A stretch of 64,000 nucleotides of DNA. Origin: Amycolatopsis deserti (GTDB lineage Bacteria > Actinomycetota > Actinomycetes > Mycobacteriales > Pseudonocardiaceae). Below are positions 1-8,580 of the stretch, piece after piece (within the stretch, counting starts at the first letter, position 1; each line of letters begins with the position of its first letter). The notes under the pieces are model-generated. The model searched no databases. It was not told the origin of the DNA and saw nothing but the letters and a program-made list of their open reading frames with translations. A program made the position numbers and the translations under genes. Location of the stretch: positions 1,364,001 through 1,428,000 of the forward strand of contig NZ_BNAU01000001.1 of assembly GCF_014653945.1 (NCBI RefSeq), in the 5' to 3' direction.

Positions 1-1166
1 TCCTTCCGGACCTCGGCCTGAACGACGGTTTCCGCCGCGGCGAGCCCCGCGATCTCGGCGGGACTGAATCCCCAGTCCCGCAAGGCTTCTTCGGTGTGTT
101 CACCGGGAACGGCGGCCGGCCCCGCCACCGCTCCCGGCGTGCGCCCGAACCGCGGGGCGGGTGTCGGCTGCAGCACCCCGTCGACCGGGACGAACGACGA
201 GCGCGCGACGCTGTGCTCGTGGGAGCGTGCCTCGTCGAGGGTCAGCACCGGGGAGAAGCAGGTGTCCCGGTCCCGGAACGTCTCGACCCATTCGGCGCGG
301 GTTCGGGTCAGGAACGTCTCCGCGAACCGGGCTCGCAGCTGCGGCCAGCGGCGTTCGTCGAACTGGTCCGGCAGGTTCTCGCCGGCCAGCTCGAGCGCGT
401 CGAGCAGTTCCGCGTAGAACCGCGGCTCGTTCGCCGCGATCGCCACCCAGCGCCCGTCGGCGGTTTCGTAGGTGCCGTAGAACGGGGCGCCGCCGTCGAG
501 CCGGTTCGACTCCCGGCGGTCCCGCCACTCGCCGACCTGCCGCAGCCCGTGGATCAGGGTGCCGAGCAGGCAGGAGCCGTCGAGCATCGCCGCGTCGACG
601 ACCTGGCCGCGGCCGGAGCGGGCGGCTTCGATCAGCCCGGCCGCGATCCCGAACGCCAGCAGCATCCCGCCGCCGCCGTAGTCGCCGACGAGGTTCAGCG
701 GCGGGGTGGGGCGGCCGTCCGCCGGCCCGATGGCGTGCAGCAGACCGCTCAGTGCGAGGTAGTTCAGGTCGTGTCCGGGCAGGTGCGCCAGCGGTCCGTC
801 CTGGCCCCACCCGGTCATCCGGCCGTACACCAGCCGGGGATTGCGGGCCAGGCACTCCTCCGGCCCGATGCCCAGCCGCTCGGCCACACCGGGCCGGCTG
901 CCCTCGATGAGCGCGTCGGCCTGCTCGACCAGGCGCAGCACGACCTCCGCGCCGCCGGGGCGCTTGAGGTCGACACCGACCGACCGCCGGCCGCGCAGGG
1001 TCGCGAACTCGTAGGACCGCTCGCCGGGAAGGTGCTCGCGCACGTGCCCGGCGCGGTCGACGCGGAGCACGTCCGCGCCCATGTCCGAGAGCATCATGGC
1101 GCACCACGGCCCGGGCCCGATCGAGCCGATCTCGACCACCTTGACGCCTTCCAGCGGGCCCGGCAT
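1..1166 (-). CDS. Alpha-methylacyl-CoA racemase (CaiB/BaiF CoA-transferase family), 3' end outside window
   Basis: Reading from ATG at 1166, 388 codons are open to the window edge without a stop, so only the last few residues are missing for a family of about 360-400 residues. The N-terminus follows the family III CoA-transferase pattern (GPLEGVKVVEIGSIGPGP, residues 3-20). Residues expected of alpha-methylacyl-CoA racemases are visible: His132 in GHDLNY, Asp162 in LVGDYGGGG, and a Glu in NEPRFYAEL near residue 247. The enzyme epimerises 2-methyl-branched acyl-CoAs so that branched fatty acid or sterol side chains can enter beta-oxidation. Its ATG overlaps the stop of the preceding nitronate monooxygenase gene (TGATG), so the two are probably translationally coupled. 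The exact substrate is an inference. Confidence 0.85.
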   Translation of the reverse strand, partial: MPGPLEGVKVVEIGSIGPGPWCAMMLSDMGADVLRVDRAGHVREHLPGERSYEFATLRGRRSVGVDLKRPGGAEVVLRLVEQADALIEGSRPGVAERLGIGPEECLARNPRLVYGRMTGWGQDGPLAHLPGHDLNYLALSGLLHAIGPADGRPTPPLNLVGDYGGGGMLLAFGIAAGLIEAARSGRGQVVDAAMLDGSCLLGTLIHGLRQVGEWRDRRESNRLDGGAPFYGTYETADGRWVAIAANEPRFYAELLDALELAGENLPDQFDERRWPQLRARFAETFLTRTRAEWVETFRDRDTCFSPVLTLDEARSHEHSVARSSFVPVDGVLQPTPAPRFGRTPGAVAGPAAVPGEHTEEALRDWGFSPAEIAGLAAAETVVQAEVRK

Positions 1167-2251
1167 CAGCGGAACTCCACCGTCTTCTCCACCCGGCGCA
1201 ACGCTTCGACGGTTTCCTCGACCAGCCGGTGGAGAACGTCGGCGGCCCCGGGGAGATCGGTGATCATGCCGGCACCCGCCCCGGAGGGCAGGCTCATGTG
1301 CGACTTCAGGTTGGCGCGCATGGCGGCGTACTTGAACGGCATGGTCAGCACGCGCTGGACCGGGTACGGCTGCAGTTCGTCCTCGTGACCCTCCCAGACC
1401 TCGGTGAAGCGGTTGCGCAACATGCGCACGTGCAGGCCGTCGAACAGCGGTGATCGCAGCGTCGAGTCGTATCCGGCTTCGAGGACCGCCTCCTTGAAGA
1501 CGTCCTCGGAACCGGATTCCCGGGTGGCCAGGAACCGGGTACCGACCCACGCGCCCTGCGCGCCCGCGGTCAGGCACGCGGCGATCTGGGAGCCCTTGAC
1601 CAGCCCGCCCGCGGCGACGACCGGCACCGTCGCGAACTCCAGCACCTCGGCGAGGAGGGTGATCAGCCCGACGTCGCCGGTGTGCCCGCCGCCCTCGGTG
1701 CCCTGGACGACGACGACGTCGGTGCCGTTGCGGATCGCGCTTCGCGCGTGTTTCGCCAGCCCGACGATGCTCATCACCTTCGCGCCCTTGGCGTGGCACG
1801 CCTCGACCACCCAGGTCGGGGTACCCAGGGCACACGCGATCACCTCGACCCCGTGGTCGAGGGCGATCTCGAGCTTCTTCTTGTTGTCGGCGAGGCTGAT
1901 CGCCTGGTCGGTGGTCGGCACGACCTCGACGCCCCGCTCGTCCAGTTCCCGCTTCAGCTGCCGCAGCGGTCCGGGCAGTTCCGGCACCCGCACGTCGGAC
2001 AGTCCTTGCGGGGCGTTCGCCGGGAAGCCGAGGTCGACGCACAGGGGGCCGTCGCTGAGCGAGCGGAACAGCCGGATCTCCTCGTCCACCTGCTCGGGCG
2101 TGATGTCGATGCCGCCGATCGAGCCGAGACCGCCCGCGTTCGAGACCGCGGCGGCCAGCCGTCCGTAGGCGACGTTGCCCATGCCGGCCTGCATGAGGGG
2201 TACGTCGATCCCCAGCAGGTCGCAGATGGGGGTCCGCAGGGTGGGCGGCAT
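1166..2251 (-). CDS. Nitronate monooxygenase (2-nitropropane dioxygenase family)
   Basis: 361 residues, full length for the NMO family, an FMN-dependent TIM barrel that oxidises alkyl nitronates. Family members are also often annotated as enoyl-ACP reductase-like. The N-terminus (LGIDVPLMQAGMGNVAYG, then SNAGGLGSIGG) and the flavin-phosphate and active-site stretch GTEGGGHTGDVGLITLL, with the expected His, are intact. The start is ATG at 2251, just below a near-palindromic element, and the gene is divergent from a TetR regulator. The downstream racemase gene overlaps its stop. The pairing with an acyl-CoA racemase suggests a role in acyl-CoA or nitro-compound metabolism, but the substrate cannot be read from sequence. 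Confidence 0.88.
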   Translation of the reverse strand: MPPTLRTPICDLLGIDVPLMQAGMGNVAYGRLAAAVSNAGGLGSIGGIDITPEQVDEEIRLFRSLSDGPLCVDLGFPANAPQGLSDVRVPELPGPLRQLKRELDERGVEVVPTTDQAISLADNKKKLEIALDHGVEVIACALGTPTWVVEACHAKGAKVMSIVGLAKHARSAIRNGTDVVVVQGTEGGGHTGDVGLITLLAEVLEFATVPVVAAGGLVKGSQIAACLTAGAQGAWVGTRFLATRESGSEDVFKEAVLEAGYDSTLRSPLFDGLHVRMLRNRFTEVWEGHEDELQPYPVQRVLTMPFKYAAMRANLKSHMSLPSGAGAGMITDLPGAADVLHRLVEETVEALRRVEKTVEFR

Positions 2252-2309
2252 GGGTCCTCCTCGGGGTTGGCGTCCGGCCGGCGCTCGGTCGCCGCGGAAC
2301 TGGCGGATT

Positions 2310-2329
2310 ATGTGAAATACATTTCATAT
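2310..2329. promoter_or_regulatory. Candidate TetR operator in the NMO/tetR divergent promoter
   Basis: A 20-bp near-palindrome (core TGAAATACATTTCA, 2313-2326; 16 of 20 positions symmetric) sits in the only AT-rich patch of the gap between the NMO start (2251) and the TetR start (2449). Size and position fit a TetR dimer site controlling both directions. This is inferred from symmetry and location only. Confidence 0.55.
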
Positions 2330-2448
2330 CCAAGACGCTGCTCATTTTCTAACACCTGCTCGAAAATCTGGCAAGACCCGGGGGATGTTGGCGGGTTCTT
2401 CGAACACCCTGTAGATTTTTGGGCAGCGACCCCGGGAGGGACGGTCAG

Positions 2449-3132
2449 GTGACGAAGGCAGACGGCGCGCAGCGGCGTGAACGCAAGTCCGACAAGACCC
2501 GGCGGCGCATCCTCGACGCCGCCGCGGACCTGTTGAACCGCAAGGGTTTCGACGGCACCCGGGTCTCGGAGATCGCGACGCTGGCCGAGCTGCGCGTCCC
2601 GGCCGTCTACTACTACTTCGACTCCCGGGAGGCCATCCTCGAAGAGGTGGTCAACATCGGCGACCGGCTGGCCCACGACAACGTCGTGCGGCGCCTGAAC
2701 GAGCTCCCCCCGGACGCCTCGGCGCTGGACCGGATCTGCGCGGCCTTCGCCGCCCACCTCGAGATGGTGCTGACCGAGTCGGCCTACACCGCCGCCGCGA
2801 TGCGCACGATGGGCCAGCTCCCGGCCGACATGCGGGCCCGGCAGCTCGAGCGCCAGCGCGCGAGCGGCCGCATGTGGCGCGAGCTCATCCAAGCCGGCGT
2901 CGAAGCCGGCGAGGTCGACCCGGAACTCGATCCGCGCGCCGCGAGGATGTTCCTCCTCGGCGCCGTCAACTGGGCGACGGAATGGTGGAACCCGGCCCGC
3001 GGCAGTCTCGAGGAGATCCTGGCGACCGCCCAGCGCCTCGTCCGCAACGCACTCGCCGGCCCGCTCGCACGATCGGCCACCGCGGCGACTCCACGTGCGG
3101 CGCTGTCCCCGGTCTTCATCCCCCCGCCCTGA
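2449..3132 (+). CDS. TetR/AcrR-family transcriptional regulator
   Basis: GTG at 2449 is preferred because GGGAGGGACGG lies at the right distance upstream; a TTG at 2419 is possible but has no such site. The product has 227 residues. The N-terminal TetR HTH is clear (RRRILDAAADLLNRKGFDG, then SEIATLAELRVPAVYYYFDS, to about residue 55). The rest is an all-helical ligand-binding domain that includes YTAAAMRTMGQLP. It is divergent from the NMO/racemase operon and probably represses it through the palindrome at 2310-2329. The effector is unknown. Confidence 0.9.
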   Translation: MTKADGAQRRERKSDKTRRRILDAAADLLNRKGFDGTRVSEIATLAELRVPAVYYYFDSREAILEEVVNIGDRLAHDNVVRRLNELPPDASALDRICAAFAAHLEMVLTESAYTAAAMRTMGQLPADMRARQLERQRASGRMWRELIQAGVEAGEVDPELDPRAARMFLLGAVNWATEWWNPARGSLEEILATAQRLVRNALAGPLARSATAATPRAALSPVFIPPP

Positions 3133-3163
3133 TCGGCGGACGAGCGCCTCTCAACGCGTGACG

Positions 3164-4234
3164 TCAGGAGCGAAGGACGCGCAGGCCGGTGCGGATTTCG
3201 CGGACCAGGATCCCCGGCTGTTCCAAGGCCGCGAAGTGCCCGCCCTGGTCGGCCTCGCCGTAGTGGATCAGATTGCTGTAGGTGTCTTCGATCCAGCTTC
3301 GCGGCAGGCGCGGGATGTCCTTCGGGAAGACGGTCACCGCGACCGGAAGGCTCAGCTTGGGGCCGGCGAAAGTGGCCGATCTGTTCTCCCAGTAGATGCG
3401 GCCGGACGACGCCGCGCTGTTGGTGAACCAGTACAGGGATATCGCGTCGAGCATGTCGTCCACGCTGAGGGCGTCCTCGGCGAGCCCGTGGTTGTCGGTT
3501 TTGGACTGGAACTTCTCGTAGATCCAGGCCGCCTGGCCGGCGGGAGAGTCCGCCAGGGCGAATCCGACGGTCTCCGGCTTCGTGCCCTGGAGGTGGTTCG
3601 ACCCGCCGAGCTCGCCGGTGTAGACGGCGAGGGTGTCCACGGCGTAGCGCTGTTCGGGCGACAAGGTGTCGGGTATCCGCGAGGGAAAGGCGTACTGGGT
3701 GTTCAGGTGGATTCCGACAAGCCCTTCGGGTTCCATGGCCCCGAGGGCGGTGGTGACAACGGCACCCCAATCACCGCCCTGCGCGGCCCATCTGGTGTAG
3801 CCCAGACGCCTCATCAGCTCCACCCACGCGCTCGCGATGCGGGACACGGTCCACCCGGTCTCCGCAGGCTTCTGGGAGAACCCGAACCCGGGCAGCGACG
3901 GGACGACGACGTCGAAGGAATCGGCGGCGTCTCCGCCGAACGAAACCGGATCGGTCAGCGGGCCGATCAGCTTCCGGAACTCGGCGATCGAGCCCGGCCA
4001 TCCGTGCGTGAGCAGCAGCGGCATCGCGCCGGGATTGCCGGACCTGACGTGGATGAAGTGGATGTCCAGACCGTCGATCTCGGTCAGGAACTGGGGGAAG
4101 CGGTTGAGCTCGGATCCGAAGCGCCGCCAGTCGTAGCCGTGCTCCCAGTAGCCGACCAGGGATCTGGCGTTCGCCAGGCGAACGCCTTGCGACCAGTCGT
4201 CCACCGTTTCCGGATCCGGCCATCGGGTGCGAGA
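3164..4234 (-). pseudogene. Epoxide hydrolase, 5'-truncated
   Basis: About 356 residues of an EHN-type epoxide hydrolase (alpha/beta fold) remain. Visible parts are the N-terminal domain piece SRTRWPDPETVDDW, RFPQFLTEIDGLDIHFIHV, the HGWPGS oxyanion motif, nucleophile Asp in GGDWGAVVT and the catalytic His in GGHFAALEQP. Family members carry about 25-30 more residues before the RTRWPD motif. Here the reading instead runs into antisense of a truncated tetR gene and becomes Arg/Gly-rich noise. An open frame does extend to an ATG at 4378, but that extension is not family sequence. The native start and promoter are therefore gone. All catalytic residues survive, so a fusion product could in theory be active. 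Confidence 0.8.
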
Positions 4235-4785
4235 TACGCGATCGCATCCTCGACGTCGCCCTCGAGGTGCTGGGAGACAATCCCGACGCCGGAATGGGCG
4301 ACATCGCCTCCGCCGCCGGCGTCGTCCGCCGCACGGTCTACGGCCATTTCCCCTCGCGCCTGGACCTGATCCGGACACTCACCGAACGGGCCGTCACCGA
4401 GATGACCGCCGTACTCACCGAGATCGACGCGGCGAACGCGGAAGCGGACGCGGCATGGGCCGAATTCGTCGCCCGCATCTGGCCGGTCGCGCACCGGTAC
4501 CGAGTGCTGCTGGCGCTGCGCCGGGGCGAGTACGGCGAGGCGATCCACGGCCTGCTCGGGCCCGTTGACCAGCTCCTCGCCGACCTGGTGAAACGCGGCC
4601 AGGACAGGGAGGTGTTCGCACAGCACCTGCCGGCAGGGACCCTCAGCCAGCTCGCCTACGGCATCGTGTTCGCCATCGCGGACAGCGACCCGACGAACGG
4701 CGCCCGAGCAGCGACGATCGCGAGCCTGCTGACGCTGGGAGTTCCCCAGACGCGCGCGACCGCCCTCGCGGCCGAGCAGCCCTGA
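4234..4785 (+). pseudogene. TetR-family regulator, 5'-truncated
   Basis: The reading frame from 4234 gives a good TetR HTH (IRDRILDVALEVL, then MGDIASAAGVVRRTVYGHFPS) followed by a helical C-terminal domain, with stop TGA at 4785. The family normally has 5-20 residues and a start codon before the first helix. Here the in-frame upstream sequence is antisense to the epoxide hydrolase and has no start codon. The first available GTG, at 4267, lies inside helix 1. The gene and its divergent neighbour abut exactly at about 4234, so one deletion appears to have removed both 5' ends. Probably non-functional. Confidence 0.75.
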
Positions 4786-4857
4786 GCCGCGACACTAGTT
4801 TCAAGATCGGTGTTTCCGGCCGGACACGCTGAACGAGGAGATGACCGAGCAGGTGTC

Positions 4858-5337
4858 TCAGCGTGTGCGGGCTGCCTTGAGGATCCGTAGCACGCTGGCC
4901 CAGTGCCGGTGTGAAATGCCCTTCGGTGGGGTGAAATCCTTGGATGCGTTGCTGGGCAACGGTTTCCGCACGACGGCGTTGCCGGCCATGAGCGCCGGGA
5001 TGGCGTCGCCGGCCGCCATGCTCAGCGGGTAGTTCCACGGCGAGACGACAACGACCACGCCCTTGGGGTGCCGCGGCTCGGTGGTGTGGTTCAGCACCGG
5101 GATCGCGCCGCGGCGGCGTTGGGGCGCGAAACGCAGCAAGATCTTCTCGCGGTCGCCGACGGACGTGGCGGCCCAGGCTGTCTGGGCGTCGCGAGCGCGG
5201 GCGAACGCCGCGTCGACGTCAGCCGGCGTCGCGACCGGCAGGTCGGCCAGTGGGTCGCCGGTGTGCGGGGCTGTGGTGGTGACGTGTTCGGCGTCGGGCG
5301 CCGCCGTGACCCGGGCAGCCAGTCGCCGGTGCCGGAA
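4858..5337 (-). pseudogene. Aldehyde dehydrogenase remnant (succinate-semialdehyde dehydrogenase-like)
   Basis: Conserved ALDH N-terminal pieces are recognisable: PHTGDPLADLPVATPADVDA, AQTAWAATSVGDREKILLRF, and then, after a loss of roughly 40-50 residues, HPKGVVVVVSPWNYPLS and AIPALMAGNAVVRKP. Homology stops at about 4960 and the frame ends at 4858. No catalytic Cys or Glu region is present (intact enzymes have about 450-500 residues). It therefore has an internal deletion and has lost its C-terminal two thirds. It lies among other broken genes. Confidence 0.75.
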
Positions 5338-5407
5338 ATGCTGACAGGTACGGCGATGGGTGTGCCGGTCGAGTGGCCGGCCGGAACTGGTGTTGACCCG
5401 GCCCGCG

Positions 5408-5440
5408 GGTGCCCGCCCGGTTTCGTTGCGGGCGGGCACC
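5408..5440. terminator. Stem-loop 3' of the broken esterase
   Basis: Perfect 12-bp inverted repeat GGTGCCCGCCCG / CGGGCGGGCACC with a 9-nt loop, just past the minus-strand stop at 5461. There is no T-run, as is usual in high-GC actinomycetes. Confidence 0.5.
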
Positions 5441-5460
5441 GGCGCGAACCGGGGTGGTTG

Positions 5461-6133
5461 CTACTGCAGCGCGGTCTTGAGGGCGTCGATCGCCAGGTGG
5501 CGGGCGACGTTGGCGGCGCGGGTGTCGCGCAGGCTGTCCAGGAGCATGGTGACCGGGTACAGCAGGACCTGGGCTTTGAGGTCGATGCCGCCGCGTTCCT
5601 TGTTCATCAGCGCGAACACCGCCGACATGCAGCCGCCGACCGATTCGCCGGTCACCGCGATGCGGCTGGTGTCCAGGCCGTGCTCGGCGCCGTGCCGCAG
5701 TACCCATTGGCCCACCGCGTAGTTCTGCTCGACCTGGGTGGGGTAGCGCTTCTCCGGCGCGCGGTCGTAGACCGGGAAGACACCGCGGCGCCGGCGCCGA
5801 CGGCGAGTTCGCGGAAGAGCCGGTCTGGGTCTTGTCGTCGCCGAAGACCCAGCCAGCGCCGTGGATGTAGAACACCACCGGCAGCGGCCCGGTCGAGCCC
5901 TTGGGGCGGATGATGCGGGTACGGACCGTGCCCCACTGCCCGGCGTCCACGTCGACCCACTCCTCGTCGACGTCCGGGCGTGGCACGCCGTCGCCGCTTT
6001 GCAGGTCGAGCAGGATCTTGCGGCCCTGCTCCGGAGGAACATCGTAGATCCGCGGGTGCGGATCGGTCGGCTCGGCCAGTTCCGTCGCGGCCGGTTCGAG
6101 GTAGGGGGTGATGGGAGGCGGGAGCTGGGGCAT
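5461..6133 (-). pseudogene. Alpha/beta hydrolase (HSL-type esterase) with frameshifts and internal deletion
   Basis: The start ATG at 6133 (MPQLPPPITPYLEPAATE) opens a good HSL-family N-terminus through the oxyanion motif in VVFYIHGAGWVFGDDKTQT. The family sequence then continues in a second frame (RLFRELAVGAGAAV) and a third frame (FPVYDRAPEKRYPTQVEQN), so there are two frameshifts between about 5830 and 5780. The nucleophile elbow GESVGG is present. After LLYPVT the sequence jumps directly to a C-terminal-like LDSLRDTRAANVARHLA, so the region carrying the acid and His residues is missing. With several independent lesions this cannot be one sequencing error. It is a decayed gene. Confidence 0.75.
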
Positions 6134-6195
6134 CGTTGTCCCCTGTTCCTGCGTGGCGTTCGGTTTCGCCTCGCAGGTTCCGTGCGCTGCTGGGA

Positions 6196-6387
6196 TCACT
6201 CCTTTCCCGAGAGGTCGTCGATGATGCGGCGCGCGAGCGCGGCCGAGGAGCCGGGGTTCTGTCCGGTGTAGACGTTGCGGTCGACGACGACCTTGGACTT
6301 CAGGGGCAGGCCCGCGGTGTAGTCCGCGCCGGCCTGCTTGAGGCGGTCTTCCAGCAACCACTTGGCTTTCCAGGCGAACGGGTTGAG
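6196..6387 (-). pseudogene. DJ-1/PfpI (type 1 glutamine amidotransferase-like) C-terminal fragment
   Basis: About 63 residues resemble the C-terminus of DJ-1/PfpI-type proteins (WLLEDRLKQAGADY, SKVVVDRNVYTGQNPGSSAA, then a terminal helix). The nucleophile-elbow half is absent. Upstream of about 6387 the sequence is antisense to an MFS fragment. This is the second place in the window where two divergent genes meet without their 5' ends. Confidence 0.6.
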
Positions 6388-6391
6388 CCGT

Positions 6392-6595
6392 CTGGCCGGT
6401 TCCCTCACGCCGATCATCGCCATCGCCCTCTACCGGCAGTTCGGCACCGGCTACGCGATCGGCGCCTACCTGGCGGTGATGGGTGCGATCTCGCTGGTGG
6501 CGACGTTGCTGGCGAAGGAAACCAAGTCGGTCGACCTCGCCGAGGTCGGCCAGACCGGCGAGCCCGCCGGCGCCGCGGAACCCGTGCGCCCGTAG
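6392..6595 (+). pseudogene. MFS (MHS-type) transporter C-terminal fragment
   Basis: The last 67 residues of a metabolite:H+ symporter-type MFS protein are recognisable: AGSLTPIIAIALYRQFGTG, a final membrane helix in YLAVMGAISLVATLLA, and the typical tail KETKSVDLAE. The first roughly 370 residues are missing. It abuts the minus-strand DJ-1-like fragment head to head at about 6390. Confidence 0.7.
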
Positions 6596-7039
6596 CGGAG
6601 GCCGCGCGACGAGGCGGACGCCGGTCTACGCCACCTCGGCGAAGTGCGGGCGCCGCCTCGTCGTGCTCACCGTCGCGCGAGTCCGTGCGCGACCCTCTGC
6701 CGAGACTGCGGCAACGCGCGCGCCGGCCTGCGGCACGGGGCCAGAGCAGGGACTTCTCCGCCGGGGCCGCATCCCCCGCCGCCGCGGAACCTTCGGCCGT
6801 ACCGTTCACCGCGCCTTCTGCACGATCCAGAACTCCTCCGGCGGGCGCTTCTACAAGGTGTTCAAAATGAGCCCGTCGAGTTCATCACTTTCTGCCCGTC
6901 ACGACACGTTCCACAAGGAGCCGCACTCGCGGTCGGCCGCGCCCCAGGCCCGCGGATGTCTGGTTTCTGACGGATATCACGGCGAGGTGGTGGACGACAT
7001 CGCTACCCGCCACAACGCGGGTTGATCAGCATTGACGGC
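6596..7039. other. Gene-free stretch between gene remnants and the kinase operon
   Basis: About 440 bp without a frame that combines coding bias with a recognisable protein. The first half is GC-rich and the second half (6840-7020) is more AT-rich and could hold the promoter of the membrane protein/kinase operon. No clear repeat, RNA gene or operator was seen. Confidence 0.4.
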
Positions 7040-7456
7040 ATGACGAAGCAGACCACCCCGACCGACCCCGACGCCCGCGAGAAGCTGCACATCGCCCAGG
7101 TGCTGCTCGGCGGCTACGCGGCCGTGAGCGTGCTGACCCTGCTGGCGATCGTGGTCTTCAGCGGCAACCCCGGCATCGTCACCGATGCGGTGTGGGTCCG
7201 TGGCTCGATCCTCGCCGTCGCCTCGCTGATCACCTTCGCGCTCGGTGTGTCCATGGCCAAGGGTTCCCGGAGCAGCTACCGCAGGGTGCGGATCATCGCG
7301 CTGGCCCAGGTGGTGGCCATCGTCGTGATCGAGTGCGTTCCCGGCGCCTTCCCGGTCTGGTTCAAGATCGAGAACGGGGTGTGCGGAACGCTGCTGATCA
7401 TCGTCGTCCTGCTGACCTTCGCCCGGACCGTGCGCACTACGTTCGCGGCCCGGTGA
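7040..7456 (+). CDS. Four-helix membrane protein, function unknown
   Basis: 138 residues from ATG 7040; a TTG at 7022 is an alternative, and neither has a strong ribosome site. A short polar N-terminus (MTKQTTPTDPDAREKL) is followed by four hydrophobic segments: near residues 18-41, 53-70, 83-104 and 112-131. No family is recognised. Its stop overlaps the GTG of the histidine kinase gene (GTGA), so it is the first gene of a three-gene operon with a two-component system. It may be a membrane partner or sensor accessory; that is inference from position. Confidence 0.75.
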   Translation: MTKQTTPTDPDAREKLHIAQVLLGGYAAVSVLTLLAIVVFSGNPGIVTDAVWVRGSILAVASLITFALGVSMAKGSRSSYRRVRIIALAQVVAIVVIECVPGAFPVWFKIENGVCGTLLIIVVLLTFARTVRTTFAAR

Positions 7457-8580
7457 CCACAGCATCCGCGAAAGCCGGCCCGGCTGTCGGTACGGTCGTC
7501 GACGTGGAGGAATCGCGTGGCAACGACGAGTGGCGCCGGCTGCTGCTCTCGCTGGGCATGCTCTGCTATCCGTTCCTGGCAGCCGCAGGCGTCGCCCAGT
7601 ACACGCGCGGCGCCGGTCTCGTCGTCGGCTACCTGCTGCTGGTGGCCGTCTCCGCGTGCTACCTGGGCATCGTGGTGGCCTCGATGCGATCGGCGTGGCG
7701 GATCTACTGGTGGTTGCTGACAGGAATGACGGTGCTGGCGGTGCTGGTCGCGCCGCTGGCCCACGAGAACGTGCTGATCCTCGCCGCGGTGATCGTCCCG
7801 TCGGCAGCGGCGCGCGTCAACGGCCGAACGGCGGTGGCTCTCGTGGTTCTGGGCGCCGCGGCGTGCGTCGTGGTGCCGATGACGGTGCCCGGCTGGAGCA
7901 CCGACCCCGCCGGGTACTACGCGGTGGCCGTCGTGTTCACCGCGCTGCTGGTCCACGCCTTCAGCCGCACCGCGACGGCCAACCAGCAGCTGCGCGAGGC
8001 GAGAGCGGAAGTGGCCAGGCTGGCCTCGGAGGCCGAGCGCAACCGGATCGCCCGGGACCTGCACGACCTGCTCGGCCACTCACTCACCGCCATCACCGTG
8101 AAGAGCGGTCTGGCCCGGCGCCTGGCCGCCGGCGCGCCCCCCGCGGCGCTGGCCGAGATGGAATCGGTGGAGCGGCTGGCCCGCCGGACGCTGGCCGACG
8201 TCCGGGCCGCGGTATCCGGATACCAGGACGTCACGCTCGCCGGCGAGCTCGCCCGCGGCCGGGAACTGCTGCGGGCGGCCGGGGTCACCGCCGACCTGCC
8301 CACCGCCTACGACGCGGTGCCGCCGGAGCGGCAGGAACTGTTCGGCTGGGTCCTGCGGGAAGGCGTGACGAACGTGGTGCGGCACGCGCGGGCCAACCGG
8401 TGCACCGTCGAGCTGACCGCGACCTCCGTCGAGGTGCGCGACGACGGGCTCGGCGGCCCGGCCGGCGCCGGGTCCGGGCTGACCGGCCTGCGCGCCAGAG
8501 TGGCCGCGGCCGGTGGAGTGCTGACCGCGGGCCCGACCCCGCCCCGCGGGTGGTCGCTGCGGGTGGAGGCACCGGCGTGA
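7453..8580 (+). CDS. NarL/DesK-type sensor histidine kinase
   Basis: 375 residues from the GTG that overlaps the upstream stop; a GTG at 7504 is an alternative. About five membrane helices lie between residues 30 and 170. A linker helix leads to the HisKA_3 dimerisation box ERNRIARDLHDLLGHS with phospho-acceptor His204. The ATPase domain shows the N box (REGVTNVVRHARA) and a G box (VRDDGLGG, then GSGLTGLRARVAAAGG). The product autophosphorylates and passes phosphate to the response regulator whose gene overlaps its stop (GTGA). There is no large extracellular sensor domain, so the signal is probably sensed in the membrane. Confidence 0.92.
   Translation: MTTASAKAGPAVGTVVDVEESRGNDEWRRLLLSLGMLCYPFLAAAGVAQYTRGAGLVVGYLLLVAVSACYLGIVVASMRSAWRIYWWLLTGMTVLAVLVAPLAHENVLILAAVIVPSAAARVNGRTAVALVVLGAAACVVVPMTVPGWSTDPAGYYAVAVVFTALLVHAFSRTATANQQLREARAEVARLASEAERNRIARDLHDLLGHSLTAITVKSGLARRLAAGAPPAALAEMESVERLARRTLADVRAAVSGYQDVTLAGELARGRELLRAAGVTADLPTAYDAVPPERQELFGWVLREGVTNVVRHARANRCTVELTATSVEVRDDGLGGPAGAGSGLTGLRARVAAAGGVLTAGPTPPRGWSLRVEAPA

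Noticed and set aside
96..1388. A 430-codon plus-strand open frame at the left edge
   Set aside because: It is the shadow of the minus-strand racemase gene, whose frame is clean but lacks a stop inside the window.
4235..4378. An N-terminal extension that would give the epoxide hydrolase a 404-residue frame
   Set aside because: The extension is antisense of tetR and reads as Gly/Arg-rich text with no EHN-domain similarity.
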